Source: Bacteroidota bacterium | GTDB lineage: Bacteria; Bacteroidota; Ignavibacteria; Kryptoniales; JAKASW01 | Assembly (NCBI GenBank): GCA_021811615.1 | Contig: JAJZNW010000110.1 | Location: forward strand, 28,130-92,129 | DNA: 64,000 bases | Direction of reading: 5' to 3' | In this document: one piece after another, positions 1 through 8,266 of the stretch | How positions within the stretch are numbered: position 1 is the stretch's first letter | Layout: each line of letters opens with the position of its first letter | Notes under the pieces: generated by a model | The model's input: only the letters and a program-made list of their open reading frames with translations | What the model was told of the DNA's origin: nothing | Databases searched by the model: none | Position numbers and translations under genes: made by a program

Positions 1-631
1 TAACGCCGGTCTGGTAATGCAAATACGGATCATCAGCTGAATGCAAGAGGGCTTTCTGCAGTATCTCCAGGTTTCTTTTTCCCCTGTCCACCGTGCCCTG
101 AACAAGTTTCTTAGAATAGCCGTGATGGACAATAAGGAGGTCGGACCGTTCGATCTTTCCGCCGTTCTTCTCGATGCTCCCCCTGATTTGCTCGTGGACC
201 GGCATCGCGTACCTGTAATTCTTCCGGTTTCTGAAAAGCCTTACTATCATCATGTCTTCATACTTCATCACATCCGTCTCGGGCATCTCACTGCGGACGA
301 TCACTTCGAATCCGTCGGCATGCGAAGTCCTGATGACGTCGGGTATCTTCTCTCTCGATTGCCGGCTCAATTCCTCATCGGCATCCAGTACGAGGATCCA
401 ATTCCCGGTCGCCGATTCAAGAGACAGATTTCTAGCCGCGGAAAAATCGTTCGCCCACGAGCAAGTCACAACCCTGGCCCGATGCCTTCTGGCAATTTCA
501 ACCGTAGAATCGGTCGAACCGGTATCGACAATTATCATCTCGTCCGCCACGCCGTCTGCGCTTTTCAAGCACGCGTCGAGATATTCTGCTTCGTTCCTGA
601 CTATCATGCAAAGTGATACACCGGTCTGCAT
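1..631 (-). CDS. Family 2 glycosyltransferase, C-terminus beyond window
   Basis: I translated this gene by hand. It runs off the left edge, so about 210 N-terminal residues are visible. They begin MQTGVSLCMIVRNEAEYLDA, the usual opening of a GT-A glycosyltransferase, followed by a nucleotide-binding stretch (MIIVDTGSTDSTVEIA) and the metal-binding DxD-type motif in VLDADEE near residue 83. Members of this subgroup often carry TPR repeats after the catalytic domain; that part is not visible. The ATG at 629-631 is preferred over one at 638-640 because GGAGG lies 9 bases before it. It starts 45 bases after the large sensor protein's stop, so the two are probably co-transcribed. The acceptor and sugar donor cannot be told. 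Confidence 0.85.
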   Translation of the reverse strand, partial: MQTGVSLCMIVRNEAEYLDACLKSADGVADEMIIVDTGSTDSTVEIARRHRARVVTCSWANDFSAARNLSLESATGNWILVLDADEELSRQSREKIPDVIRTSHADGFEVIVRSEMPETDVMKYEDMMIVRLFRNRKNYRYAMPVHEQIRGSIEKNGGKIERSDLLIVHHGYSKKLVQGTVDRGKRNLEILQKALLHSADDPYLHYQTGV

Positions 632-675
632 CCGAATCATCCTCCGAGTTTGCCGACAAAGGCCCTAAGCCGGGA

Positions 676-3600
676 TCACATCGGCCTGAAACGCGTTATG
701 GTATCCGATTCGAGAGGGCGAAGGGAAATGTGATCCACTCCTTCGGATTTTTCCTCCCCGTCCCGGTTGGTGAGGAGGACTGTCGTGCAATCCGGCTGCG
801 CCTTCTTCAGCTGGCTGCAGAGCTCTCTACCATTTATGGACGGCAGGCTCAGGTCGACGAAAGCTACGCCGAATTTTTCGGACTGGAAGAGCTTCGCAGC
901 CTCGACGGCATCGCCGGCGACCTTGAGCCGCGGGAATACCAGCAGAATATTTCTTGATTCCTCCTCGACGAGATGCTTGTCGTCTTCGACGAGGAGCGCG
1001 GTGAGCTCGCTTGGATACGTCCCTTCTGCCGGTCTCGATTCGAAGATTTCAAATGTCATGACGTTGGCCTGCACATCGGCTTCTACCGTGTAACCGAGCT
1101 TTTCGATTTTTGCAACCAGAGCTCGGATACTTGCGCTACCTTCAATCCGGTCCTGATCTACCGCCTCATCCACGGCACCGGTAAGTCTTAATCCCACCCG
1201 TTTCCCTTTTCCTTCCGCTGCGTCACCCGGGCCGGGCTGGGAAGTTGCGACAAGCACGTCGCATTCCTTCAATCCGGAAACCAGGACTACATTGGACAGG
1301 AGATCGCGCAGGAGATCGAACGTAGACTGATCGACTCTGAATTCCGCGAGCGATGAAGTCTCAAAGCTTTTTATCCTGATCGCCGTGTTTGCCTGGCCGG
1401 TCCCGGCGGGATTCATCAATACTGTCCTGACGGCCTCAAACAATTCGTCCTGGCCCTTCGATGAGCTGTCGAGGTCGACCGACATCTCCTTTGCCGCGGC
1501 GGCAAGATGAAGGCGAATCTCCTGCATGATCTTATCTTCGCCCTGAACGAAGGAAAGGCGGGAGAGGACATTGTCTATTGCGATTCTTGCATTCCTCAGC
1601 GAAACCGGGACCCTCTCTATGGATTCGCGCAGAGTTGCCTGCTCTTCTTTCGCCCGGTCCAACCTGGAGCGCAAGACCGAAGTCTCGGCCTGAAGAGCAG
1701 GGAGTTTCATGGCAAATAAACTTCTGATCTTGTCGACAGACAGGCCGACCATGGTACGGGACAGGGGATCGGCGGAACTCTTTACCGACAACATGCCCAG
1801 GCCGACGCTCGAGAAATCGGCCTCGTAGGATCCGGAACCATCGCCATCTTTCTCCACAAGCTCCAGCGGGCGGCTCGAATCAGTTTCCGCATTCCCGGGA
1901 GTAAGGACCACCGACGCCTCTTTCATCTTTGACGACAAAGAGTCCGCAAGCAATTTTACGACGGCTTCGGGAGTCCCGGCTTTCGAAAGCCTCGTCATGA
2001 AATCGCCCATGATTTTTGAATTTTCCAGAAGCTGCACCGAGATCTTCGCTTGTTCCTCGGAACTTCTCCTGCCTTCAAGCATATCCAGCGAGACGGAAGC
2101 GACTGCATTCAGCTCGGATAGCGACGGCGAGACGGCGATGAACCTTAACAAGAGCGCGAGACCCTGGCGCCTCGATTTGACAGCGAAGTAGAAACCATCG
2201 GCTCCTTTCATGTCGGCAGACTCGAGCTGGTTCGCCGGTACAAGCGCGCCGAATTTCGTCGCGGGCAAGGATAATTCCTTCGGGAGATTCCCGTTAGAAA
2301 CTACGAGCGACATCGCGGTCCCCTCGAGAGCGTATACTCCTACCGATTCGGCGGCAAAGACCTGCCGGACCAGGTCGGTCACGTGGCGGGAGTATTCATC
2401 GAATGAGCCGTCTCCCATTCCGGTCAAACCGACCACGGCCCGCGTCACCTTTCCGCTTTCCTCGAATCTCCGTTCAGCGGACATTCGGGCGTACAGGCCG
2501 GCGGCTACAGACGATGCCGCTTTAAGGATGGGGACGAGTTCGTCCGAATACTGCGACTTGGTTGCCGTGGAAGGAAATGCGATCGAAGCGAAACCGAGAA
2601 CATCTCCGACCGCGGTGCTTTGCAGAAGGAGCCTCGAATCCCCTGCCGAGATTACATTCATAAGAGTGGAATCGGGGATCTCGATCCCTGAGAAAGACCC
2701 GCCGTGACGGACAGCAGTCACATCGCTCTCGGTAAGGCCGAGGGAAAGCGACGGTTCTATTCTGCCCGAGGCTGCCGTCAAGAGGAAGACGTCGGCGGTT
2801 CCTCGGGATGTATGGAGAGTCCCCGTTCCTATTACTTTGGCACCGGAATATGCCTCGGCCGTAAGGAGATCGCTGAGATTTTTGAGTATCGCCTCGAACT
2901 TGTCGGCCGAAGGGAGCTCTCTCACGATCACATTCCGCCGTTTTAACTTTTCAATTTCCGCCCGCTGGCCGACCTCTTGATTGACAGGTCTGAATCTGTA
3001 GACTTGAGTCGTTCCGATCGGTATGTTATCGACTTTGTAGAAACGTCCATTCAATTCACCGGTATCCTCAGGGCGGGATATCCCGATGCCGGCAAGTATC
3101 TTCATGGGGTCGACGCTTTCGTCGAGCCGCAGAGAAAGTTTGTTCCTGGCCGCCACATTTGCGGCACGGACAATACCGCTATCTATGACGAAAACGGGAT
3201 CGTCGACAAAGGACTCAAGCAGGTTGTTCACCATGCCTTGCGCACCGCGGAGTTGCTGCTTCAGCACCTCCTGCTCGGTGATGTCTTCAAGGAAAAGGAA
3301 AGTCGTGTCTTCGGTGACAGCAGCAGAGACATTCAGGTACTTTCTATCTGTGGTGCGGCACATTCGCATGACGATCTCTCCCGCACGGAGCTCCGACTTG
3401 AAGCTCTCCGGTGACTCTCCGAGGTACCTGAGGAAACCGTCGAAGCTTCTGTCCGCCGAAAGGAATTCCTTGAATAGGCTTTCGAACATGTCGTTCCACC
3501 TGGAAAGTTTTCCCCCGCTGACGGCGGCCGTCGGGAGAAAGCTGTTGAAGAGTCTCCCCGACTCCATCGCCGACTTTCCAAGTTCTATTTCGATCTTTTT

Positions 3601-4923
3601 TAATTCAGAGACATCCCGGAATGCATAGAAACTTTTGCCGGCGACATCCCAGTGCGCCACCGAAATGGCTCTGCCCCGATTGTCAACGATTTCATGGTCG
3701 GTTTCGAGGGCTGCCGGAGAGGCCATCCCGTTCGAGGAAAGGAATTCCCCGAGTAGCTGCCCTTCGTTCACATCGAACATTTCGCGCATGGGGCGGCTCA
3801 AGACGGAGATGATTCCATTCGATACGGTCATAACGGGCAAGGCAGCCCCTCGTACGGACTCCTCCGAAAATGTCTCGGCTTCACCGACACTCTTCTTCAG
3901 GGACTCGTTCTCGGAACGGAGAGCGTCGATAGTCCGACCGAGCTCGTTTCGCAGCTCGATATCGGAAGTGTCCTCAGAGAGGTAGACTGCCGACAGGCCG
4001 CGCCCGCCGTCAGTTTTTTTCCTCGTTACTACATAAGTCTTGAAGTGTCTTCCGGACATCACGACGGATGTCGGGCGGCTTTCCCCGGCGCCGACTCCGA
4101 CGAAAAACTCGACGAATTCCTGTCTCGCCACCTGATCCACAAGCGAGGAGAACGATTGTCCTTCGGGCTTTACGCCGGGTCCGGCGAGGCGTGCCAGGGC
4201 TTCGTTGGTTTCCACTATTATGCCGTGCTCATCGAGAACCGCGGCAGCCAGCGACATTTCATTGAAGAGATGAAGGTGTGAACTTTCTTTCTCCCGCAGT
4301 TCTCCTTTAAGCTTGACCAGCTGCTCATCGAAACGATCCTGCAGGCTTTGGAGCCGTCCCTTCACCTCCGAAAGATGAGAAGCCACCTTGAGGAGAAACA
4401 CAAATCGCCCGAGGTCTTCTCTGAGGGCCGGAGGTTTTTCACGAAGGAGAAGGAGAAGCACCATTTCCGAAGAGTCGGTCTTCAGGGAAGCGGTGGCGAC
4501 CAGTTCCGCTCCCAACTCTCGCTGAAGTTTCCTGCAAGCGGCCGATGTGGTCATATCGCCGAGCAGTTGGAAGAAGTCGTCAGACTCTGTGAAAGTTTCT
4601 TCGAACGCTTTCTTCCGGGTACCGGTGAGAGGGATTTTTTCGGGGGACAGCCTGATCCCCGCGATTCTAAAGAGGTCGGCGATCCGTTTCTGGTTGTCGG
4701 CTGAATACGCAGCCAAAGCGGCCGTTCCGCCCGAACGCCTGAAAAGAAACGAGTTGCAGTCGAACGCTTTACCGACGGCGGACACTATCGAGCCGACGGT
4801 ATTTTCAGGCCGCTCCGAGAATATTGTTTCCGAGAGTGCGGCAAAAAAAGCCTCCTGAAATCTCGCGTGGTGACTCGTCGTGTTTATCGTCTCTGTGGAT
4901 TTACTTTTTTTCAGATTAAGCAT
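676..4923 (-). CDS. Large multi-PAS/GAF protein with degenerate kinase core and C-terminal receiver
   Basis: This 1415-residue soluble signalling protein has an N-terminal GAF-like region (about 20-180), a coiled-coil segment (195-225), several PAS-like blocks (about 220-330, 350-450, 455-560, 565-650) and further GAF-like blocks up to about 1100. A region near 1120-1300 looks like a histidine kinase core, with a remnant of the N-box (LLRDLLSNVVLVSG). I find no H-box histidine, no DxGxG motif and no GxGLGL motif. The C-terminus (about 1307-1415) is a receiver domain with acidic residues D1314/D1315, likely phosphoacceptor D1357 and T1385, but the usual invariant Lys is Arg (LRPLES, R1402). 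No membrane segment is evident. It is transcribed after the PAS-GAF kinase, 73 bases away, which is its likely partner. Confidence 0.8.
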   Translation of the reverse strand: MLNLKKSKSTETINTTSHHARFQEAFFAALSETIFSERPENTVGSIVSAVGKAFDCNSFLFRRSGGTAALAAYSADNQKRIADLFRIAGIRLSPEKIPLTGTRKKAFEETFTESDDFFQLLGDMTTSAACRKLQRELGAELVATASLKTDSSEMVLLLLLREKPPALREDLGRFVFLLKVASHLSEVKGRLQSLQDRFDEQLVKLKGELREKESSHLHLFNEMSLAAAVLDEHGIIVETNEALARLAGPGVKPEGQSFSSLVDQVARQEFVEFFVGVGAGESRPTSVVMSGRHFKTYVVTRKKTDGGRGLSAVYLSEDTSDIELRNELGRTIDALRSENESLKKSVGEAETFSEESVRGAALPVMTVSNGIISVLSRPMREMFDVNEGQLLGEFLSSNGMASPAALETDHEIVDNRGRAISVAHWDVAGKSFYAFRDVSELKKIEIELGKSAMESGRLFNSFLPTAAVSGGKLSRWNDMFESLFKEFLSADRSFDGFLRYLGESPESFKSELRAGEIVMRMCRTTDRKYLNVSAAVTEDTTFLFLEDITEQEVLKQQLRGAQGMVNNLLESFVDDPVFVIDSGIVRAANVAARNKLSLRLDESVDPMKILAGIGISRPEDTGELNGRFYKVDNIPIGTTQVYRFRPVNQEVGQRAEIEKLKRRNVIVRELPSADKFEAILKNLSDLLTAEAYSGAKVIGTGTLHTSRGTADVFLLTAASGRIEPSLSLGLTESDVTAVRHGGSFSGIEIPDSTLMNVISAGDSRLLLQSTAVGDVLGFASIAFPSTATKSQYSDELVPILKAASSVAAGLYARMSAERRFEESGKVTRAVVGLTGMGDGSFDEYSRHVTDLVRQVFAAESVGVYALEGTAMSLVVSNGNLPKELSLPATKFGALVPANQLESADMKGADGFYFAVKSRRQGLALLLRFIAVSPSLSELNAVASVSLDMLEGRRSSEEQAKISVQLLENSKIMGDFMTRLSKAGTPEAVVKLLADSLSSKMKEASVVLTPGNAETDSSRPLELVEKDGDGSGSYEADFSSVGLGMLSVKSSADPLSRTMVGLSVDKIRSLFAMKLPALQAETSVLRSRLDRAKEEQATLRESIERVPVSLRNARIAIDNVLSRLSFVQGEDKIMQEIRLHLAAAAKEMSVDLDSSSKGQDELFEAVRTVLMNPAGTGQANTAIRIKSFETSSLAEFRVDQSTFDLLRDLLSNVVLVSGLKECDVLVATSQPGPGDAAEGKGKRVGLRLTGAVDEAVDQDRIEGSASIRALVAKIEKLGYTVEADVQANVMTFEIFESRPAEGTYPSELTALLVEDDKHLVEEESRNILLVFPRLKVAGDAVEAAKLFQSEKFGVAFVDLSLPSINGRELCSQLKKAQPDCTTVLLTNRDGEEKSEGVDHISLRPLESDTITRFRPM

Positions 4924-4996
4924 AAGGATTCGGATTGATAATGTATGACGGGAACAAAGGTATCACTCGAAGAAGGAAAGGGATCTCCTCCCCTTC

Positions 4997-6634
4997 TCAT
5001 TGCCTCGGGAGCGTGAAAAAAAATGTCGAACCTTTTCCTTTACCTGCCGATTCGACCCAGACGGTTCCACCGCTCAGCTCGACGATTTTCTTGACAAAAG
5101 CGAGGCCCAAACCGCTCCCTTCGACTTTTTCGGTGTCGCTCGTTTTGACTCTCTGGAAAATCGCGAATATTCTCTCGTGGAATTCCTGTGGGATGCCTAT
5201 TCCATTATCTCGAACATAGAAAAGGTAATGATCGATTTTATCCTGTACTCCTATCGTAAGTTGAGGGCTCGCCTGATCGCCCATGTATTTGATCGCATTG
5301 TCCACCAGGTTCATGAAAATGCGTTCGACGTAACGTGCTACGACATACAGCTGCGGGAAGGCGCCTTCAAGAGCAACTTTGACCTTCCTCTCGGCGAGCC
5401 TGATCGACATATCGTTGAGAACGCGGTCGACGAGTTGTGCCATATCGGTCTCCTCGGGAACGGCGTCGACGCTTCCGACTCTCGCGAGGTCGAGGAGGTC
5501 GTTAACGAGAGAGTGCAGGCGGCCGGAAGAGGTCATGATGGCATCGATGAGGACATCCTGCTCGACTTCGAGCCGTCCGCTTCTCTTGAGCTCCCTTGCA
5601 AATCCCTCGATGACGAGTATCGGAGATTTCAGGTCGTGGGTAATGGCGTAAGTAAATTGCTGCAGCTCGCGATTCTTGCTTTCGAGAAGCCTGGTCTTCT
5701 GGATCGTTTCCTCGTGAAGCCTGGAGTTCTCGATAGCGGCGCCGATTACCGTGCCGATTCCTTCTATGATTTCCCTCTGGGCGTCCTCGAGCACGCGTGC
5801 AGATTCGCTGAAAAGTGCGCCGACTCCGACCGCCTTTCCTTTAGCCTTCAGGGGGAATACCACCAGTGAAGCGAAAGGGGATCTTCTCATCGTACGGGGC
5901 ATCAGGACCTGGTTCTCATTCCTGCTTATAGATTCCACGGTGTCCGATCTCAATACCTGTCCGAAGACGTTCGAGTTAATCTCCGAGCCGTGGACCTCCG
6001 AAAGGAAATCCTCACTGAGGTTGGCGCTTGCAGCCACGAAAATCCTGCGGCCCGCTTTGTCGGGAAGAAGTATGGCTCCTGCGTCCCCGGTGAAGATGTC
6101 CATTGTCTGCCTCACGGAATATTCGAGCACCTCCCTGAAGTCTATCGTCCGGTTGAGAAGTGTCGCTATCCTGTTGATTGCGCTCAGCTGCAGGTTTCTC
6201 TGAGTCAGCGTCTCCTCGAGTTTGCGCCGATTCGTGACGTCGATCAGAATGCCGAGCGTGCCCGCAAGTACGTTATCCTCGCCAAAAAATGGGGAGGTGG
6301 AAATCTGGATGAAGTACTCTTTGCCGTCCGGTCTTTTCAGGAGAAACTCTTTCGAATCAATCGGTCTTTCGCTGGCAATGGTCTGATTGAAAGGCAGGTT
6401 GGGCGAGGCAACTGGCCGTTTGGTATTCGGATCGCAGACTCCCCTGAGGAGTACGGCGGAATTTTTTCGAAGATTGAGCTCTCTTTCCACGCCGAATATC
6501 TTTTCTGCCGCCCTGTTCATCCCGACTATTTCCCCAAAGCGATTAGTGACTATCATCCCCTCGCCGATTCCTTCAAACAGCCTAAGAAGATCCTCGGAGA
6601 TGACGACTCCGTTATTTTTAACTTCAACGCCCAT
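4997..6634 (-). CDS. PAS-GAF sensor histidine kinase, cytoplasmic
   Basis: This is a 545-residue two-component sensor kinase. It has a PAS domain (about 12-135, ending in a DVTNRRKLEE linker), a GAF domain (about 160-305), a short coiled coil, a HisKA domain with phosphorylatable H333 in FTYAITHDLKSPI, and an HATPase domain with the N-box at N446 (VDNAIKY), G1 box DNGIGI (476-481) and G2 box GSGLGL (506-511). All catalytic motifs are intact, unlike in the large protein downstream. No transmembrane helix is seen, so the signal is probably cytoplasmic. No response regulator is adjacent; the receiver of the downstream protein is the obvious candidate phosphate acceptor, which is inference. Confidence 0.92.
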   Translation of the reverse strand: MGVEVKNNGVVISEDLLRLFEGIGEGMIVTNRFGEIVGMNRAAEKIFGVERELNLRKNSAVLLRGVCDPNTKRPVASPNLPFNQTIASERPIDSKEFLLKRPDGKEYFIQISTSPFFGEDNVLAGTLGILIDVTNRRKLEETLTQRNLQLSAINRIATLLNRTIDFREVLEYSVRQTMDIFTGDAGAILLPDKAGRRIFVAASANLSEDFLSEVHGSEINSNVFGQVLRSDTVESISRNENQVLMPRTMRRSPFASLVVFPLKAKGKAVGVGALFSESARVLEDAQREIIEGIGTVIGAAIENSRLHEETIQKTRLLESKNRELQQFTYAITHDLKSPILVIEGFARELKRSGRLEVEQDVLIDAIMTSSGRLHSLVNDLLDLARVGSVDAVPEETDMAQLVDRVLNDMSIRLAERKVKVALEGAFPQLYVVARYVERIFMNLVDNAIKYMGDQASPQLTIGVQDKIDHYLFYVRDNGIGIPQEFHERIFAIFQRVKTSDTEKVEGSGLGLAFVKKIVELSGGTVWVESAGKGKGSTFFFTLPRQ

Positions 6635-6853
6635 AGGGTTATTCTATTCTCCAGGTGTTCCAAGTTAAAAATCGACCACTTTACTTACAAACATGCATCC
6701 CAAGGGAGCTTAACCTGACGGGGGGCAAGACTATTCGAGCGCCGATCCGTAGAATCCGCCTGGACACCCATGCAATGAAGAACCATCCTTGCAGATAATA
6801 GTAGAAGAATCTATATTATCGAGTCAAAACCGATGATATTCCCTGGAAAACCT

Positions 6854-6926
6854 GGGGCTGTAGCTCAGCTGGGAGAGCGCGTGAATGGCATTCACGAGGT
6901 CAGGGGTTCGATCCCCCTCAGCTCCA
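6854..6926 (+). tRNA. tRNA-Ala, anticodon GGC
   Basis: The 73 bases fold into a complete cloverleaf. The acceptor stem GGGGCUG/CAGCUCC contains the G3-U70 pair that identifies alanine tRNAs. The D arm is GCUC...GAGC, the anticodon stem is CGUGA/UCACG with loop AUGGCAU (anticodon GGC, reading GCC codons), and the T arm is AGGGG/CCCCU with loop UUCGAUC. The CCA end is not encoded: the discriminator A is followed by CA. No neighbouring tRNA gene is seen. Reading antisense through it gives the false LRGIEPLTS peptide common in databases. Confidence 0.97.
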
Positions 6927-7050
6927 CAAGAACCACCCTTCCATGAATCCCATCCCCCGGATTGAAACCGTTAATTGCGGGCGTGGCTTCGGTTTGATTT
7001 CGCTCCCGGTACGGCAGTTTTAACTTCAGAACCAGACTCCTAAAAACTTG

Positions 7051-7164
7051 GCCGAAAAGTGTAACCACCAAGACACGAAGACACAACGTCGTTGGGAATT
7101 GCAATCAACCTCGATCTTTCTATTTGAGTCTTAGTGCCTTGGTGGTCTATCAGAGCTTTTCGGC
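7051..7164. repeat. Imperfect 114-base inverted repeat, likely dispersed element
   Basis: Two outer arms (GCCGAAAAG at 7051-7059 and CTTTTCGGC at 7156-7164) and two inner arms (ACCACCAAG at 7064-7072 and CTTGGTGGT at 7138-7146) are exact reverse complements at nearly equal offsets. The flanks of the inner arms (ACACGAAGAC and GTCTTAGTGC) pair partly. No coding potential is seen inside. I recall similar ACCACCAAG-rich palindromes scattered through environmental bacterial genomes, but only this copy is in the window, so mobility is inference. It lies just after tRNA-Ala. Confidence 0.6.
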
Positions 7165-7171
7165 TGCAGAT

Positions 7172-7331
7172 CTAGAAAGCCCTCGAATTTACCAGCGTCG
7201 CGCCGCCGTACAACCGGCCGTCGTTATGATATGGGCTCAAGTCGTGTATCACAACAGATCCGAGAGGTTCGTCGAATTTGCCCTGTGTTACTCCGTGTGA
7301 ATGAAGCCTTCGATCTTTCGACGGCAGTTTG
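7172..7331 (-). other. Open frame without a start, possible gene remnant
   Basis: Downstream of the DinB stop, a different minus-strand frame stays open until TAG at 7172-7174. It reads through segments such as KFDEPLGSVVIHDLSPYHND and RLYGGATLVNSRAF, which look more protein-like than random sequence. There is no start codon or ribosome binding site in the intergenic part, and the frame would have to begin inside the DinB gene. It could be the tail of a lost gene or chance. I do not recognise the family. Confidence 0.2.
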
Positions 7332-7826
7332 TCAGCTCCCCTTCTCCCGGTAGAATCCTATCAGATCCGTATTGGCGGGTTTATAGCCGAGTTGCCGCTG
7401 GAGCGCCACAACCTGGCCCCGGTGATAGGTGAAGTGATTGAAGAGCTGGTTGAACGCCCAAATTTTCGGATGGAAATATTTGTTGCCCCTTGAATCCTGG
7501 TACTCCATCCTGGACAGGAGCTGAGCGTCGTTCATCGCTGCCAGCACGCCGGTCATCCTGTTGTCCAGATCATCCCACGTTTTCCGGAAATCTTCGACGT
7601 TGTTAAGTTGCGAGGCGTCGATGGGGATAATCTGATTACCTTCGAGCCTGCTCAGCCAGATGTTTTCGGCATTCACCATATGAAAGAGGGTCCCTTGTAT
7701 CCCTCCGTGACTCGAGTGAAGATCTTTCGCAAAATCTTCCTGTTTCATTTGAGCGAGGGAATCAAGAAGTCTTGCCTTCGCCCACTGGTTGTAATCAAAA
7801 AGCTCCAACAAATCGTTCCTGTTCAT
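7332..7826 (-). CDS. DinB family metal-dependent protein
   Basis: This 164-residue protein has the DinB/YfiT four-helix-bundle pattern. It begins with LLELFDYNQWAKARLLDSL, has a first histidine in FHMVNAENIWLSRL (about residue 49) and a C-terminal His pair in FNHFTYHRGQV (about 131-135), the three-His metal site of the family. It ends with the typical DLIGFYREKGS. Family members include thiol transferases and damage-induced proteins, so the reaction cannot be named. It appears monocistronic. Confidence 0.88.
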   Translation of the reverse strand: MNRNDLLELFDYNQWAKARLLDSLAQMKQEDFAKDLHSSHGGIQGTLFHMVNAENIWLSRLEGNQIIPIDASQLNNVEDFRKTWDDLDNRMTGVLAAMNDAQLLSRMEYQDSRGNKYFHPKIWAFNQLFNHFTYHRGQVVALQRQLGYKPANTDLIGFYREKGS

Positions 7827-7939
7827 TTTGTATCTCCGTCAATTTTTAAGGTAGACTAAGAACGGAACAGCCCGGAGGGAGAACAAGTTGCACAGCGAGG
7901 CGGAGCGATGCCGGAGTTTCTATCCGGAGTGCGACTCGC

Positions 7940-7957
7940 GGGGGCGTGAACACCCCC
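7940..7957. terminator. GC-rich hairpin downstream of rpsT
   Basis: The element is GGGGGCGTGAACACCCCC, a strong short stem-loop 20 bases downstream of the S20 stop on the minus strand. It is not followed by a T-run, so it may act as a 3' stabiliser or a Rho-assisted stop rather than a classic intrinsic terminator. Confidence 0.4.
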
Positions 7958-7976
7958 GGTCGACTCTCATCTTCAA

Positions 7977-8252
7977 TTATGCCGTCTGGGCCGGCGGTGT
8001 ATTGAGCTTATTGATATGCTTCGCCAGTTTGGACTTCTGGTTGGCGGCTTTCCTCTTATGGATTATACCCTTCGCAGCGAGTTTATCGAGGGTAGATGTG
8101 GCTTCCTTCATAGCGGCGGCTGCTTTATCCTTGTCGGTTTCAGTCTTTGCCTTCTTAAGAAGAGTCTTAACTTCAGACTTGATTCCCCTGTTGACAGCGC
8201 GACGTTTGTTGCTCTGGCGGGCTCTTTTTTCCGCCGACTTGTGTTGTGCCAT
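7977..8252 (-). CDS. rpsT: 30S ribosomal protein S20
   Basis: This 91-residue basic protein begins MAQHKSAEKRARQSNKRRAV, the standard S20 N-terminus, and contains the conserved KGIIHKRKAANQKSKLAKHI near its end. S20 binds 16S rRNA early in 30S assembly. The open frame extends 19 codons upstream, but the ATG at 8250-8252 is chosen because it matches the family start and has AAAGGA a few bases before it. It starts 14 bases after the GalT-like gene's stop, so the two are likely co-transcribed. Confidence 0.97.
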   Translation of the reverse strand: MAQHKSAEKRARQSNKRRAVNRGIKSEVKTLLKKAKTETDKDKAAAAMKEATSTLDKLAAKGIIHKRKAANQKSKLAKHINKLNTPPAQTA

Positions 8253-8266
8253 GACGATTCCTTTGT

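Noticed and set aside
41..616. Plus-strand 191-residue frame at the window start
   Set aside because: It lies antisense to the partial glycosyltransferase, which has convincing motifs.
6892..7104. 70-residue minus-strand frame ending LVELRGIEPLTS
   Set aside because: It is an antisense reading of tRNA-Ala; this peptide is a well-known annotation artefact.
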